Source of the DNA: DATNPH01 sp036703315
GTDB lineage: Bacteria > Cyanobacteriota > Cyanobacteriia > Cyanobacteriales > Coleofasciculaceae
NCBI GenBank assembly: GCA_036703315.1
Contig: DATNPH010000109.1
Span: 1 to 21,963 of the forward strand
Direction: 5' to 3'
Length of the DNA: 21,963 nt
Made by a program: the position numbers and the translations under genes. The notes beneath the pieces were generated by a model. It ran no database searches, was not told the DNA's origin, and saw only the letters and a list, made by a program, of their open reading frames with translations. The stretch's first letter is position 1, and every line of letters begins with the position of its first letter. Below are positions 15,523 to 21,419 of the stretch, piece after piece.

Positions 15523-17286
15523 ATGCAACCTCGAAAAATTGGCATTACTGCCCTCATCACCTTATTAGCTGCTGCCACTACCGCTTTCACTCCTAATTTT
15601 CCAACGTTCTTCTCTGCACCATCAGCACTAGCTCAAAGCCCAGCAGACCGCAAAGCGGAAGCAGACCGACTGCGAGAACAAGGGAATCAGCAGGGAAAAA
15701 CTAGTCAATTTCAAGCTGCCATACAGTCTTACCAACAAGCACTGGCAATCTATCGAGAAATTGGTGATCGCAAAGGGGAAGCAGGTTCTCTGAATAATCT
15801 GGGCTTAGCTTACAGTTATTTGCGGCAATACAGACAAGCGATTGAGTTTTATCAGCAGTGCTTGGCAATTGTACGGGAGATAGGCAATCACCGTGTGGAA
15901 GGTATTTCTCTGGTGAATCTGGGCAATGCTTACAATAACTTAAGGCAATACCAGAAAGCGATTGAATTCCTTCAGCAGGGATTGGCAATTGCACGAGAAA
16001 TAGGCGAGCGCCAGATGCAGGGGCAGACTCTCAATAATTTGGGATGGGCATACGACAACTTAGGTGACTACGGCAAAGCGATTGAATACTACCAACAGAG
16101 TTTGGCTATCACTAAGGAAAGCGGCAATCGCCAGATGCAGGGGCAGACTCTCAATAATTTGGGATGGGCATACAACAACTTGGGTGACTACGGCAAAGCG
16201 ATTGAGTACTACCAGCAGGGTTTAACTATCACAAGGGATATCGGCGATCACCAGATGCAGGGGCGGACTCTGAATAACTTGGGGTGGACAGACTTTAACC
16301 TAGGCGACTACGGCAAAGCGATTGAATACTACCAACAGAGTTTAACTATCTCCCGCAATATAGATGATCGCCAGACGCAGGGGTGGACTCTGAATAATTT
16401 GGGACTGGCTTATACGGCTCTAGGCGACCATGACAAAGCGATTGAATACTATCAACAGAGTCTGACTATCACCCGCGATATAGGCGACCGCCAGATGCAA
16501 GGGCGGACTCTAAGCAATTTGGGACTGGCTTACATGGCTATAGACAACTATGGCAAAGCGATTGAATACTACCAACAGAGTCTGACTATCACCCGCAATA
16601 TAGGCGACCGCCAGATGCAAGGGCGGACTCTAAGCAATTTGGGACTAGCTTACATGGCTGTAGGCAACTATGGCAAAGCCATTGAGTATTATCAACAGAG
16701 TTTGACGATTACCCAGGACATCGGTGATCGTCAGGCGCAAGGGGGAACTCTCAGTTATATTGGTTACCTGCTAGAGAAACAAAACCAGCCAGAGCTGTCG
16801 ATTGTTTTCTACAAGCAATCCATCAACCTCAGAGAAGCGATTCGGCGAGATATTCGAGGACTGCCAAAGGAGCAACAGCAGTCTTATACAGAAACCGTTG
16901 CTGCCACTTATCGCCGTCTTGCGGACCTGCTGCTGAAGCAAGACCGAGTACTGGAAGCTCAACGAGTGCTGGATTTGCTCAAAGTACAGGAACTGGAGGA
17001 CTATCTGAGCAACGTCCGGGGGAGTAAGTGGTCGGTTGATGATGGCGGCACACAAGCCTTAATGGATGCCTTCTATGCTGCACTGGAAAATGGCAACACC
17101 ACCAAATCCCAAGCCCTCCGCCAAGCTCAAATTGTCCTTATCACTGGTGACTATACAGCATTGGGGCAGCAGAGGGGACTGGGAGTACAGGAACGCATTA
17201 GCACCAGTCTGCCGCAAACGGTTAGCAGTCGCCTCAACCATCCCTACTACTGGGCACCCTTCATCTTGATTGGCAACGGATTGTAA
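15523..17286 (+). CDS. Exported TPR protein with only the tail of a CHAT domain
   Basis: A 587-residue protein. Residues 1-37 form a signal peptide (cleavage likely at ALA-Q). Residues 66-425 contain nine 40-residue TPR units of the form AIEYYQQSLTITRDIGDRQ...LNNLG.AY..., a scaffold for protein binding. Residues 440-500 are the usual helical linker that leads into a CHAT (caspase/HetF-associated) protease domain. The body of CHAT is missing: the linker NVRGS joins directly to KWSVDDGGTQALMDAFY (from residue 502), which is the end portion of CHAT (compare the common LW.VDD..T..LM..FY), and the protein finishes HPYYWAPFILIG as CHAT proteins do. The catalytic His and Cys segments are therefore absent and the protein cannot be a protease. 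ATG 15523 has GAGG nine bases upstream. Confidence 0.88.
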   Translation: MQPRKIGITALITLLAAATTAFTPNFPTFFSAPSALAQSPADRKAEADRLREQGNQQGKTSQFQAAIQSYQQALAIYREIGDRKGEAGSLNNLGLAYSYLRQYRQAIEFYQQCLAIVREIGNHRVEGISLVNLGNAYNNLRQYQKAIEFLQQGLAIAREIGERQMQGQTLNNLGWAYDNLGDYGKAIEYYQQSLAITKESGNRQMQGQTLNNLGWAYNNLGDYGKAIEYYQQGLTITRDIGDHQMQGRTLNNLGWTDFNLGDYGKAIEYYQQSLTISRNIDDRQTQGWTLNNLGLAYTALGDHDKAIEYYQQSLTITRDIGDRQMQGRTLSNLGLAYMAIDNYGKAIEYYQQSLTITRNIGDRQMQGRTLSNLGLAYMAVGNYGKAIEYYQQSLTITQDIGDRQAQGGTLSYIGYLLEKQNQPELSIVFYKQSINLREAIRRDIRGLPKEQQQSYTETVAATYRRLADLLLKQDRVLEAQRVLDLLKVQELEDYLSNVRGSKWSVDDGGTQALMDAFYAALENGNTTKSQALRQAQIVLITGDYTALGQQRGLGVQERISTSLPQTVSSRLNHPYYWAPFILIGNGL

Positions 17287-17435
17287 TTGGATTAGCTAGT
17301 GCAACGCTCTAAATCTCCATCCTTAATCTGTGGCGATCGCTAAATATCTGCATAAGTCCCTAGCTAGTGAGAGATAGATCTAATAAAACCAGAAAAAGTT
17401 TCCTTTATCACTAAAGGGTGTGGGAATTTAAATCT

Positions 17436-18137
17436 ATGTCTAGATCTCAGGAAAATCAGAAGAAAGCGTTGGACAAAGCAAGCCTTAGGTGGAGATACGC
17501 TCTTTTCATTACAGTGCTCTTGGTTTCAGGACCAATCACCCATTACCTAGGTCAGTACAGACGGGGACACCCACTCGATATCCACTACTTCTGGAGTAAA
17601 CTCTCACCTCAAGGAATTTTTGGAGCTGATCTCTACAATGGATCCGGTGGATCAGACTGGAAAATCGGTAAGCCACTGACAAATGCTTGGGGTGCTACTG
17701 GCTTACGTTCTCTGCCTGAGTTACGAGTGTTTGCTCTTCAACTGGTCAATCGCGATCGCACTCTCAATAATCGATCACCTTTAGTTGAAGACCCTTTACT
17801 CACGAAAGCGGCGCAACTCCATGCAGAAGATATGCTCAAGCGCCAGTATTTCAAGCATGTCTCTCCGGAAGGAAAAACTCCGCGCGATCGCTTCGTTGCA
17901 GTTGGCGGCAGTTCCCGTGTCGGGGTTGGCGAAAACATTCTTCGAGGGTATGAGAGAGGTTTAGGACTTACTTATGGAAAGGCTGAGGCATTTCAACGAG
18001 GTTGGATGTACAGTAACGGGCATCGAGCCAACCTCCTAACCCATGGATACAGTAGATTTGGCTATGGGTTTGCTGTGGGTGCTGGAGGTCAAACTTATGC
18101 AGTGCAAATGTTTGCTATGCCTGATCCAACAAACTAA
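17436..18137 (+). CDS. Membrane-anchored CAP (SCP/PR1) domain protein
   Basis: A 233-residue protein from ATG 17436; GTG 17418 would add six residues but leaves no room for a ribosome site. A basic N-terminus and one hydrophobic helix at about 19-38 (WRYALFITVLLVSGPITHYL) form a signal anchor, so the rest faces the periplasm. Residues about 100-230 form a CAP domain: LPELRVFALQLVNRDRTLNN, the first histidine in LLTKAAQLHAEDML, HVSPEGKTPRDRF, GVGENIL, and the second histidine in WMYSNGHRANLL, then GYGFAVG and YAVQMFA. The paired histidines and the GEN glutamate of the family are present. Bacterial members of this family have no agreed activity; some bind lipid or sit in the cell wall. Confidence 0.88.
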   Translation: MSRSQENQKKALDKASLRWRYALFITVLLVSGPITHYLGQYRRGHPLDIHYFWSKLSPQGIFGADLYNGSGGSDWKIGKPLTNAWGATGLRSLPELRVFALQLVNRDRTLNNRSPLVEDPLLTKAAQLHAEDMLKRQYFKHVSPEGKTPRDRFVAVGGSSRVGVGENILRGYERGLGLTYGKAEAFQRGWMYSNGHRANLLTHGYSRFGYGFAVGAGGQTYAVQMFAMPDPTN

Positions 18138-18242
18138 TCTTGCCCAAAAATCATTGGACGATTGCAATCTATGCTGAGCGATTGCCTCAGTCATCCTTGA
18201 ACTAGTGGACACCCTTCATCATGAGTGACAACAAATTATTAT

Positions 18243-18265
18243 GGGGCACCCTGACAGAGTGCCCC
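18243..18265. terminator. Hairpin between convergent genes
   Basis: GGGGCAC (18243-18249) and GTGCCCC (18259-18265) with a 9-nt loop. It lies between the 3' ends of the CAP gene and the RHH gene and can serve both strands. Confidence 0.55.
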
Positions 18266-18290
18266 CTACAGAATTTACAAGAACACGAGG

Positions 18291-18635
18291 CTATCCGTTT
18301 GACAAACTTTCTACACTTAGGGGAACCATATCTCCGGTTATTGTCAGCCCCAGTAACATCCGCTCGTGCGGTCGAATAAACTTGCCCGTGAGTACGCAGC
18401 GCTCTTCTTGCTGGGCTGTTGCCTCTATGCTGGCTCGAATATCGGCTCTGGAAAATTCGGGTCGATAATCACCTGATTTCTGCTGTACATAGTTCCAGAG
18501 TACATCTCGAATTAGAGCTTGATATCCCTGATTACCAGAGAGTTCTTTGAGTTTTTCCTTCAACTCTCTCTCTAAACGGATACTGGTAACTTCCATGTCA
18601 GTGGTGGCAGTTCGGGGAAGTGTACGAATCATCAT
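18291..18635 (-). CDS. Ribbon-helix-helix DNA-binding protein
   Basis: A 114-residue protein. Residues 15-55 look like a ribbon-helix-helix fold: a beta-strand VTSIRLE, then helix RELKEKLKELSG and helix QALIRDVLWNYVQQK. This fold binds DNA as a dimer through the strand. The C-terminal half (CVLTGKFIRPHERMLLGLTI followed by TGDMVPLS) is a small conserved module that I have seen with this RHH part in cyanobacteria but cannot name. The start is ATG-ATG at 18635, with GAGG seven bases upstream. Regulation of its own gene is likely: a palindromic motif lies 29-44 bases before the start codon and recurs over the promoter of the tRNA array. It diverges from the HNH operon. No toxin partner is seen beside it, so it is probably a regulator and not an antitoxin. 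Confidence 0.75.
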   Translation of the reverse strand: MMIRTLPRTATTDMEVTSIRLERELKEKLKELSGNQGYQALIRDVLWNYVQQKSGDYRPEFSRADIRASIEATAQQEERCVLTGKFIRPHERMLLGLTITGDMVPLSVESLSNG

Positions 18636-18663
18636 TTTTTTTCCTCAAAATATGGACATGTTC

Positions 18664-18679
18664 GTAATACAAGTGTAGT
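18664..18679. promoter_or_regulatory. Candidate RHH operator, copy 1
   Basis: GTAATACAAGTGTAGT, containing the inverted pair TACA/TGTA and flanked to AATAC/GTATT. It lies in the promoter region of the RHH gene. Thirteen of sixteen bases recur at 20231-20246. Confidence 0.35.
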
Positions 18680-18744
18680 ATTTAAAAAGCAGCTTTGAAA
18701 TCCATATTCAACAAATTACCTTCTGTGAGCCTTCATCTATCCTT

Positions 18745-18816
18745 CTCCACCCACAACCCTGACGCTGACCGCTTTTTCGGCGGTTGCCAATCAGCGGTAA
18801 TGTCGGTGGAGTTTTT
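18745..18816 (+). terminator. Nested hairpin followed by a T-run
   Basis: CTCCAC (18745-18750) pairs with GTGGAG (18806-18811). Inside, CGCTGA (18763-18768) pairs with TCAGCG (18791-18796), and CCGC pairs with GCGG further in. TTTTT follows directly at 18812. It has the form of a terminator with an elaborated stem, or the 3' end of a small RNA. Confidence 0.45.
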
Positions 18817-19020
18817 GTTTGAGGGCTGGTATAGCTCGATAGAACAGCACACAGAAGAGATTGGAAATTATCTTAATAAAGACGCCAGAAGTTTTCTGGA
18901 TGTCGATAGCCAAGCAGGACGAGATCGCGTCTTTCCACAACTAGATACACATAGCGGGAGGTACAGGCAAAAACATGCCGTACCGACATAGGACGAGAAG
19001 ACCCTAAACGTTTTTCTAAG

Positions 19021-19053
19021 CCCCCGCTCTTAACCAAAAGAAGCGGGGGTTTT
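19021..19053 (+). terminator. Terminator just upstream of the HNH gene (attenuator-like)
   Basis: CCCCCGCT (19021-19028) and AGCGGGGG (19042-19049) make a perfect 8-bp GC stem followed by TTTT. The HNH ribosome site begins only 7 bases later. AGCGGG at 18953-18958 could pair with the same CCCGCT and open the terminator. Confidence 0.65.
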
Positions 19054-19072
19054 GAGTATAAGGAGTCAAACC

Positions 19073-19603
19073 GTGACGAGCGCAACTGAAGTGTTAAGGC
19101 AATCCGTGGTGGTGTTCTCTAAGAACTATCTACCAGTCAGTCGGGTCAACATTAAGCGAGCGATCGCTCTCCTCGTTACGGGGAAAGCTGAACCGTTAGA
19201 TTTAATTAAGGGTAAGGGTTACAGAGTACATTCACCGAGTGTAGTGATTCTGGTACCGGAACAAATTCGCTTGACAATGACTGATGCGGAGCGGGTTTGG
19301 AGAGTTCCCCCAGTGAATCGACGGGAAGTCTTACGACGGGACAAGCATACCTGCCAATATTGCGGTAGCACCAAACAGCTTACGCTCGATCACGTTATTC
19401 CCCGATCAAAAGGCGGAAATCACAGTTGGGACAACGTAGTTACAGCTTGTGAACGGTGTAATAGCCGAAAAGGCGATCGCACTCCTCAAGAAGCGGCAAT
19501 GATACTACGCAATAAGCCCAAAGCACCGATGCACCCAGCTGTTGCCTTTGCGGAACAGTTCTGGCGCGAACAGCAATTAAACCTGGAAAAGCAGGAGATA
19601 TAG
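19073..19603 (+). CDS. HNH endonuclease
   Basis: A 176-residue protein of the stand-alone HNH endonuclease family common in cyanobacteria and actinobacteria. I start at GTG 19073, since AAGGAG (19060-19065) lies seven bases upstream; a TTG at 19052 falls within the terminator. The N-terminal half (VVFSKNYLPVSRVNIKRAIA, LLVTGKAE) is the usual lead-in. The nuclease core is C94-x2-C97, the DH pair D106/H107 in LTLDHVIPRSKGG, N121 in WDNVV, and C126-x2-C129 with SRKGDRTP, so a zinc-stabilised beta-beta-alpha-metal site is intact. It should cut DNA, but target and role are unknown. The gene at 19607 starts three bases after its stop, so they form an operon. Its leader suggests control by transcript termination. 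Confidence 0.9.
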   Translation: MTSATEVLRQSVVVFSKNYLPVSRVNIKRAIALLVTGKAEPLDLIKGKGYRVHSPSVVILVPEQIRLTMTDAERVWRVPPVNRREVLRRDKHTCQYCGSTKQLTLDHVIPRSKGGNHSWDNVVTACERCNSRKGDRTPQEAAMILRNKPKAPMHPAVAFAEQFWREQQLNLEKQEI

Positions 19604-19606
19604 CTG

Positions 19607-19987
19607 ATGCTGAAACTCACTTATACCGAAAATGGCTTTTATTTAGAGCGTCTGGCTCAATCCCTTGAGGAGTGGGTCACGGCACGAGTGGTTCTGGCGT
19701 TGCGGGTAGGTACAAGCTTCTGCGTTGAACCCAGCACGGCATCGTTCTTGCTCCCAGCTGACATGCCACAGCTGCGTCATCTGGAACGGCATCGGGAAGG
19801 AGAAGATGCGATCGCACTGTCTTTCTGTGATGCTGAATACGTCGAAGTTACCCTCAAAGGAACTTGGATGACATCAGACACGAATGGTGCCGAAGGCGTC
19901 TTTGTAACATCCATGAGTTACGCTGTTGAGTTCTTCCTCATCAAGCTCTGGGAGGAGTCTCAAATCCGAACTCGCTGCCTTCCCTAA
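19607..19987 (+). CDS. Conserved cyanobacterial protein, alr0857-like
   Basis: A 126-residue protein of unknown function. It matches my memory of a cyanobacterial family named after Anabaena alr0857: LKLTYTENGFYLERLAQSLE, WVTARVVLALRVGTSFCVEP, STASFLLPADMPQL, and VTLKGTWMTSD...GVFVTSM. No signal peptide, no membrane segment and no catalytic motif is seen. ATG 19607 lies three bases after the HNH stop codon, with AGGAG nine bases upstream, so the two genes are co-transcribed. The stop codon lies within a perfect 26-nt palindrome that probably ends the operon. The reading frame is intact. Confidence 0.8.
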   Translation: MLKLTYTENGFYLERLAQSLEEWVTARVVLALRVGTSFCVEPSTASFLLPADMPQLRHLERHREGEDAIALSFCDAEYVEVTLKGTWMTSDTNGAEGVFVTSMSYAVEFFLIKLWEESQIRTRCLP

Positions 19988-20000
19988 TTAGGGAAGGCAG
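19975..20000 (+). terminator. Perfect 26-nt palindrome over the alr0857-like stop codon
   Basis: CTGCCTTCCCTAA pairs with TTAGGGAAGGCAG without a mismatch. The TAA stop of the gene is at its centre (19985-19987). Confidence 0.6.
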
Positions 20001-20027
20001 GCTAATCACCAGTTAATTGAATTGTGT

Positions 20028-20050
20028 GAGGTAGCACAGTGTGCTACCTC
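20028..20050. terminator. Second strong hairpin
   Basis: GAGGTAGCAC (20028-20037) and GTGCTACCTC (20041-20050) pair perfectly over 10 bp with a 3-nt loop. CTCTTTGCTT follows. With the palindrome at 19975 it isolates the HNH operon from the tRNA array. Confidence 0.6.
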
Positions 20051-20208
20051 CTCTTTGCTTCGACTGTGCTAGCGGTTTGTAGGTTGAAAACTCCGGGAAA
20101 AGGCTAACTACCAAATCAATGAATTCCTGAAAAACTGCTTTCTAGTCCTTCTTTATCACTCCCAGTAGCAGCAAGACATTGACGACTTAAAAAAAATTCC
20201 CCAAACCC

Positions 20209-20237
20209 TTGACATATTTGTAGTATATTTGTAATAT
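20209..20237 (+). promoter_or_regulatory. Consensus sigma-70 promoter for the tRNA array
   Basis: TTGACA at 20209-20214, a 17-nt spacer and TAATAT at 20232-20237. It is the best promoter match in the window and points into the tRNA array. A motif shared with the RHH gene promoter covers the -10 box. Confidence 0.7.
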
Positions 20238-20246
20238 AGATGTAGT
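20231..20246. promoter_or_regulatory. Candidate RHH operator, copy 2
   Basis: GTAATATAGATGTAGT, 13 of 16 identical to 18664-18679. It overlaps the -10 box, where a bound protein would block transcription. Confidence 0.35.
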
Positions 20247-20491
20247 GAACAAAAGAACGGAGCTAAAAACTCCAACTCCAATATCACTATGCTGTTACTA
20301 CTGATTCGACTCTCCGGTCAACATAGACCACGGACAGAGTCAAACAAAAGACAAAATAAACCTCCTTTCAGATTTTCTGAAAGAGAGCGAGAACAACGAT
20401 CAAGAAAAACAACTGAAGCTATTCAAAATATCCAACAGAGGTACCACCTAGAGCGTCGGTTGTTTCTCTAAATAATTTAAGTCCTTTTACC

Positions 20492-20511
20492 GAACCTTGA
20501 AAACTGAATAG
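20492..20511 (+). promoter_or_regulatory. boxA-like antitermination motif
   Basis: GAACCTTGAAAACTGAATAG. The first 12 bases equal the boxA of cyanobacterial 16S-23S spacers, and the continuation CTGAATA resembles the CTGCATA that follows it there. It suggests that the long tRNA precursor is transcribed with rRNA-type antitermination. Confidence 0.55.
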
Positions 20512-20562
20512 AAAGCACCCATTTAATTCATCAATCTGTGCTGATAAGCCATAGGCACAGAA

Positions 20563-20686
20563 GTCTTGAAGGGAAGCGTAGCTCAACATGTTACAGGATT
20601 TTCTCAACCTGTTCTTGAAAACAGTTGATGTCCTCTTATTAAAAGAGGTCAGGGCGAAAACCTGCTACGCTCCCCAAAATCAAGAC
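20563..20686 (+). ncRNA. Cloverleaf-like structured RNA ahead of the tRNA array
   Basis: Outer stem GTCTTGA (20563-20569)/TCAAGAC (20680-20686), then GGG.AGCGTAG (20571-20581)/CTACGCT.CCC (20665-20674). Inside are hairpins TCAA.CTGTT/AACAGTTGA (20604-20628), CCTCTT/AAGAGG (20632-20648) and CAGG/CCTG with 7-nt loop GCGAAAA (20650-20664). The order copies a class II tRNA (anticodon, variable and T arms), yet the arms do not fit a working tRNA. It may be a decayed tRNA, a processing stem or a new RNA. Confidence 0.4.
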
Positions 20687-20718
20687 CTATAAACAGTGGG
20701 AATTGCTGATTGAGTCCT

Positions 20719-20792
20719 GGGGCTATAGCTCAGTTGGTTAGAGCAGTGCCTTGTCACGGCAAAGGTCGCCGGTTCGAGTCCGGTTAGCCCCG
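20719..20792 (+). tRNA. tRNA-Asp (anticodon GTC)
   Basis: Complete 74-nt cloverleaf: GGGGCTA/TAGCCCC acceptor, GCTC/GAGC D-stem, anticodon loop TTGTCAC, T-arm GCCGG TTCGAGT CCGGT, discriminator G. The outermost anticodon-stem pair is a G-A mismatch. First tRNA of the array. Confidence 0.93.
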
Positions 20793-20838
20793 CTCAACAG
20801 CAATTATGGAAGTTTAAATCTTCCTTCTCCCACCAAAT

Positions 20839-20957
20839 GGCCCCATCGAATAAGGGCTAATTCACCTGTCTTTCAAGCAGGCAATACGGGTACTCCTTCT
20901 CCTTCGGAGACGCTTCGCGAACGGAGAACGCTCCGCGAACGAGTCCCGTTGGGGCTA
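20839..20957 (+). tRNA. tRNA-Glu (anticodon TTC), interrupted in the T-loop
   Basis: Acceptor GGCCCCA/TGGGGCT, D-stem GAAT/ATTC, anticodon stem CCTGT/GCAGG with loop CTTTCAA, and T-stem ACGGG/CCCGT are all there, but the T-loop has 54 nt (20891-20944) in place of 7. The extra 47 nt are a hairpin-forming repeat. It is either a pseudogene or needs the insert to be tolerated or removed. Confidence 0.75.
20891..20944. repeat. T-loop with insert 1 (47 extra nt)
   Basis: Begins TACTCCTTCTCCTTCGGAG and ends CCGCGAACGAGT. ACTC/GAGT pair at the ends; CTCC-TTC-GGAG and GGAG-AACG-CTCC form small hairpins inside. Related to the inserts at 21374 and 21485. Confidence 0.75.
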
Positions 20958-20973
20958 TCAGATTGATGAACGA

Positions 20974-21047
20974 GGTCGAGTACCCAAGCGGCTCAAGGGA
21001 GCGGATTGCAAACCCGTTATTCGTGGGTTCAAATCCCACCTCGACCT
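20974..21047 (+). tRNA. tRNA-Cys (anticodon GCA)
   Basis: 74 nt: acceptor GGTCGAG/CTCGACC, D-stem CCC/GGG, anticodon loop TTGCAAA, T-arm GTGGG TTCAAAT CCCAC, discriminator T. The anticodon stem GCGGA/CCCGT has a mismatch next to the loop. Confidence 0.88.
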
Positions 21048-21073
21048 CTCAATCTGCTAATCATCTGGTGCAT

Positions 21074-21146
21074 GGGAGTATAGCTCAACTGGCAGAGCAG
21101 ACGGCTCTTAACCGTATGGTTGCAGGTTCGACCCCTGCTACTCCCA
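21074..21146 (+). tRNA. tRNA-Lys (anticodon CTT)
   Basis: 73 nt: acceptor GGGAGTA/TACTCCC, D-stem GCTC/GAGC, anticodon loop CTCTTAA, T-arm GCAGG TTCGACC CCTGC, discriminator A. A CUU lysine tRNA is redundant where UUU is present, as is usual for array tRNAs. Confidence 0.9.
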
Positions 21147-21158
21147 TTCAGTACAGAA

Positions 21159-21230
21159 GGCTCCATCGTCTAGTGGTTAGGACGCTGCCCCCTCAAGGCG
21201 GAGATGGGGGTTCAATTCCCCCTGGGGCCG
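21159..21230 (+). tRNA. tRNA-Glu (anticodon CTC), intact copy with C33
   Basis: 72 nt: acceptor GGCTCCA/TGGGGCC, anticodon stem CTGCC/GGCGG, loop CCCTCAA, T-arm GGGGG TTCAATT CCCCC. Position 33, nearly always U, is C here. The second copy at 21322 has the same loop. Confidence 0.82.
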
Positions 21231-21236
21231 TTGTCT

Positions 21237-21310
21237 GGGAGTATAGCTCAGTGGGTAGAGCGGCATCCTCATAAGATGACAGGTCGCAGGTTCAAGTCCT
21301 GCTACTCCTA
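21237..21310 (+). tRNA. tRNA with anticodon CAT (Met, or Ile2)
   Basis: 74 nt: acceptor GGGAGTA/TACTCCT, D-stem GCTC/GAGC, anticodon loop CTCATAA, T-arm GCAGG TTCAAGT CCTGC, discriminator A. Elongator Met and lysidine-modified Ile2 cannot be told apart by eye. The acceptor stem resembles the array tRNA-Lys. Confidence 0.85.
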
Positions 21311-21321
21311 CTGATTAACAA

Positions 21322-21416
21322 AGCCTCATCGTCTAGTGGTTAGGACGCTGCCCCCTCAAGGCAGAGATAGGAGTACCCTTCGGGAACGCTAACGCGAACA
21401 AGTCTCCTTGGGGCTA
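21322..21416 (+). tRNA. tRNA-Glu (anticodon CTC), interrupted in the T-loop
   Basis: Acceptor AGCCTCA/TGGGGCT, anticodon loop CCCTCAA (C33), T-stem AGGAG/CTCCT. The T-loop has 30 nt (21374-21403) in place of 7. From the acceptor to the variable region it closely matches the intact Glu-CUC copy at 21159, so the interruption can be compared directly. Confidence 0.75.
21374..21403. repeat. T-loop with insert 2 (23 extra nt)
   Basis: TACCCTTCGGGAACGC then TAACGCGAACAAGT. CCC-TTC-GGG is a small hairpin at the left, and the GCGAAC.AGT end is shared with the other two inserts. Confidence 0.75.
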
Positions 21417-21419
21417 TCT

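Larger units (their letters stand above)
18636..19072 (+). ncRNA. Structured leader of the HNH operon (no protein gene)
   Basis: About 430 bp between divergent genes with several strong RNA folds read on the plus strand. They are a nested stem at 18745-18811 followed by TTTTT; GAC.CCAGAA/TTCTGG..GTC at 18881-18904; GGTAC.GGCA/TGCC.GTACC at 18960-18984; and a terminator at 19021-19053. A TTG-started frame at 18695-18991 overlaps this and is not convincing. The density of hairpins suggests a regulatory RNA or riboswitch-like leader; no known class is recognised. Confidence 0.4.
20001..20718 (+). other. Leader of the tRNA array (no protein gene)
   Basis: Over 700 bp between the HNH operon and the first tRNA of the array. 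It contains a hairpin at 20028-20050, the promoter at 20209-20237, a boxA-like motif at 20492 and a structured RNA at 20563-20686. A 60-codon frame at 20289-20471, very basic and without a nearby ribosome site, is not called. Confidence 0.5.

Noticed and set aside
18291..18635. RHH protein as the antitoxin of a toxin-antitoxin pair
   Set aside because: No small toxin gene overlaps or adjoins it on the same strand; the next gene on that side is the convergent CAP gene.
18695..18991. A 98-codon plus-strand frame in the HNH leader
   Set aside because: It starts with TTG, has no ribosome site, crosses several strong hairpins and gives no recognisable protein.
18990..19005. GGACGAGAAGACCCTA looks like the conserved 23S/mitochondrial 16S rRNA stretch GACGAGAAGACCCT
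   Set aside because: Only about 15 bases match, with no rRNA-like sequence on either side. Treated as chance within a structured leader.
18840..19603. HEARO/omega-RNA with an IsrB or IscB nuclease
   Set aside because: The HNH protein is only 176 residues and has no RuvC parts, so the guide-RNA nuclease model does not fit.
20289..20471. A 60-codon basic frame between the array promoter and boxA
   Set aside because: No Shine-Dalgarno close to its ATG and low-complexity basic composition; it lies in a presumed tRNA leader.
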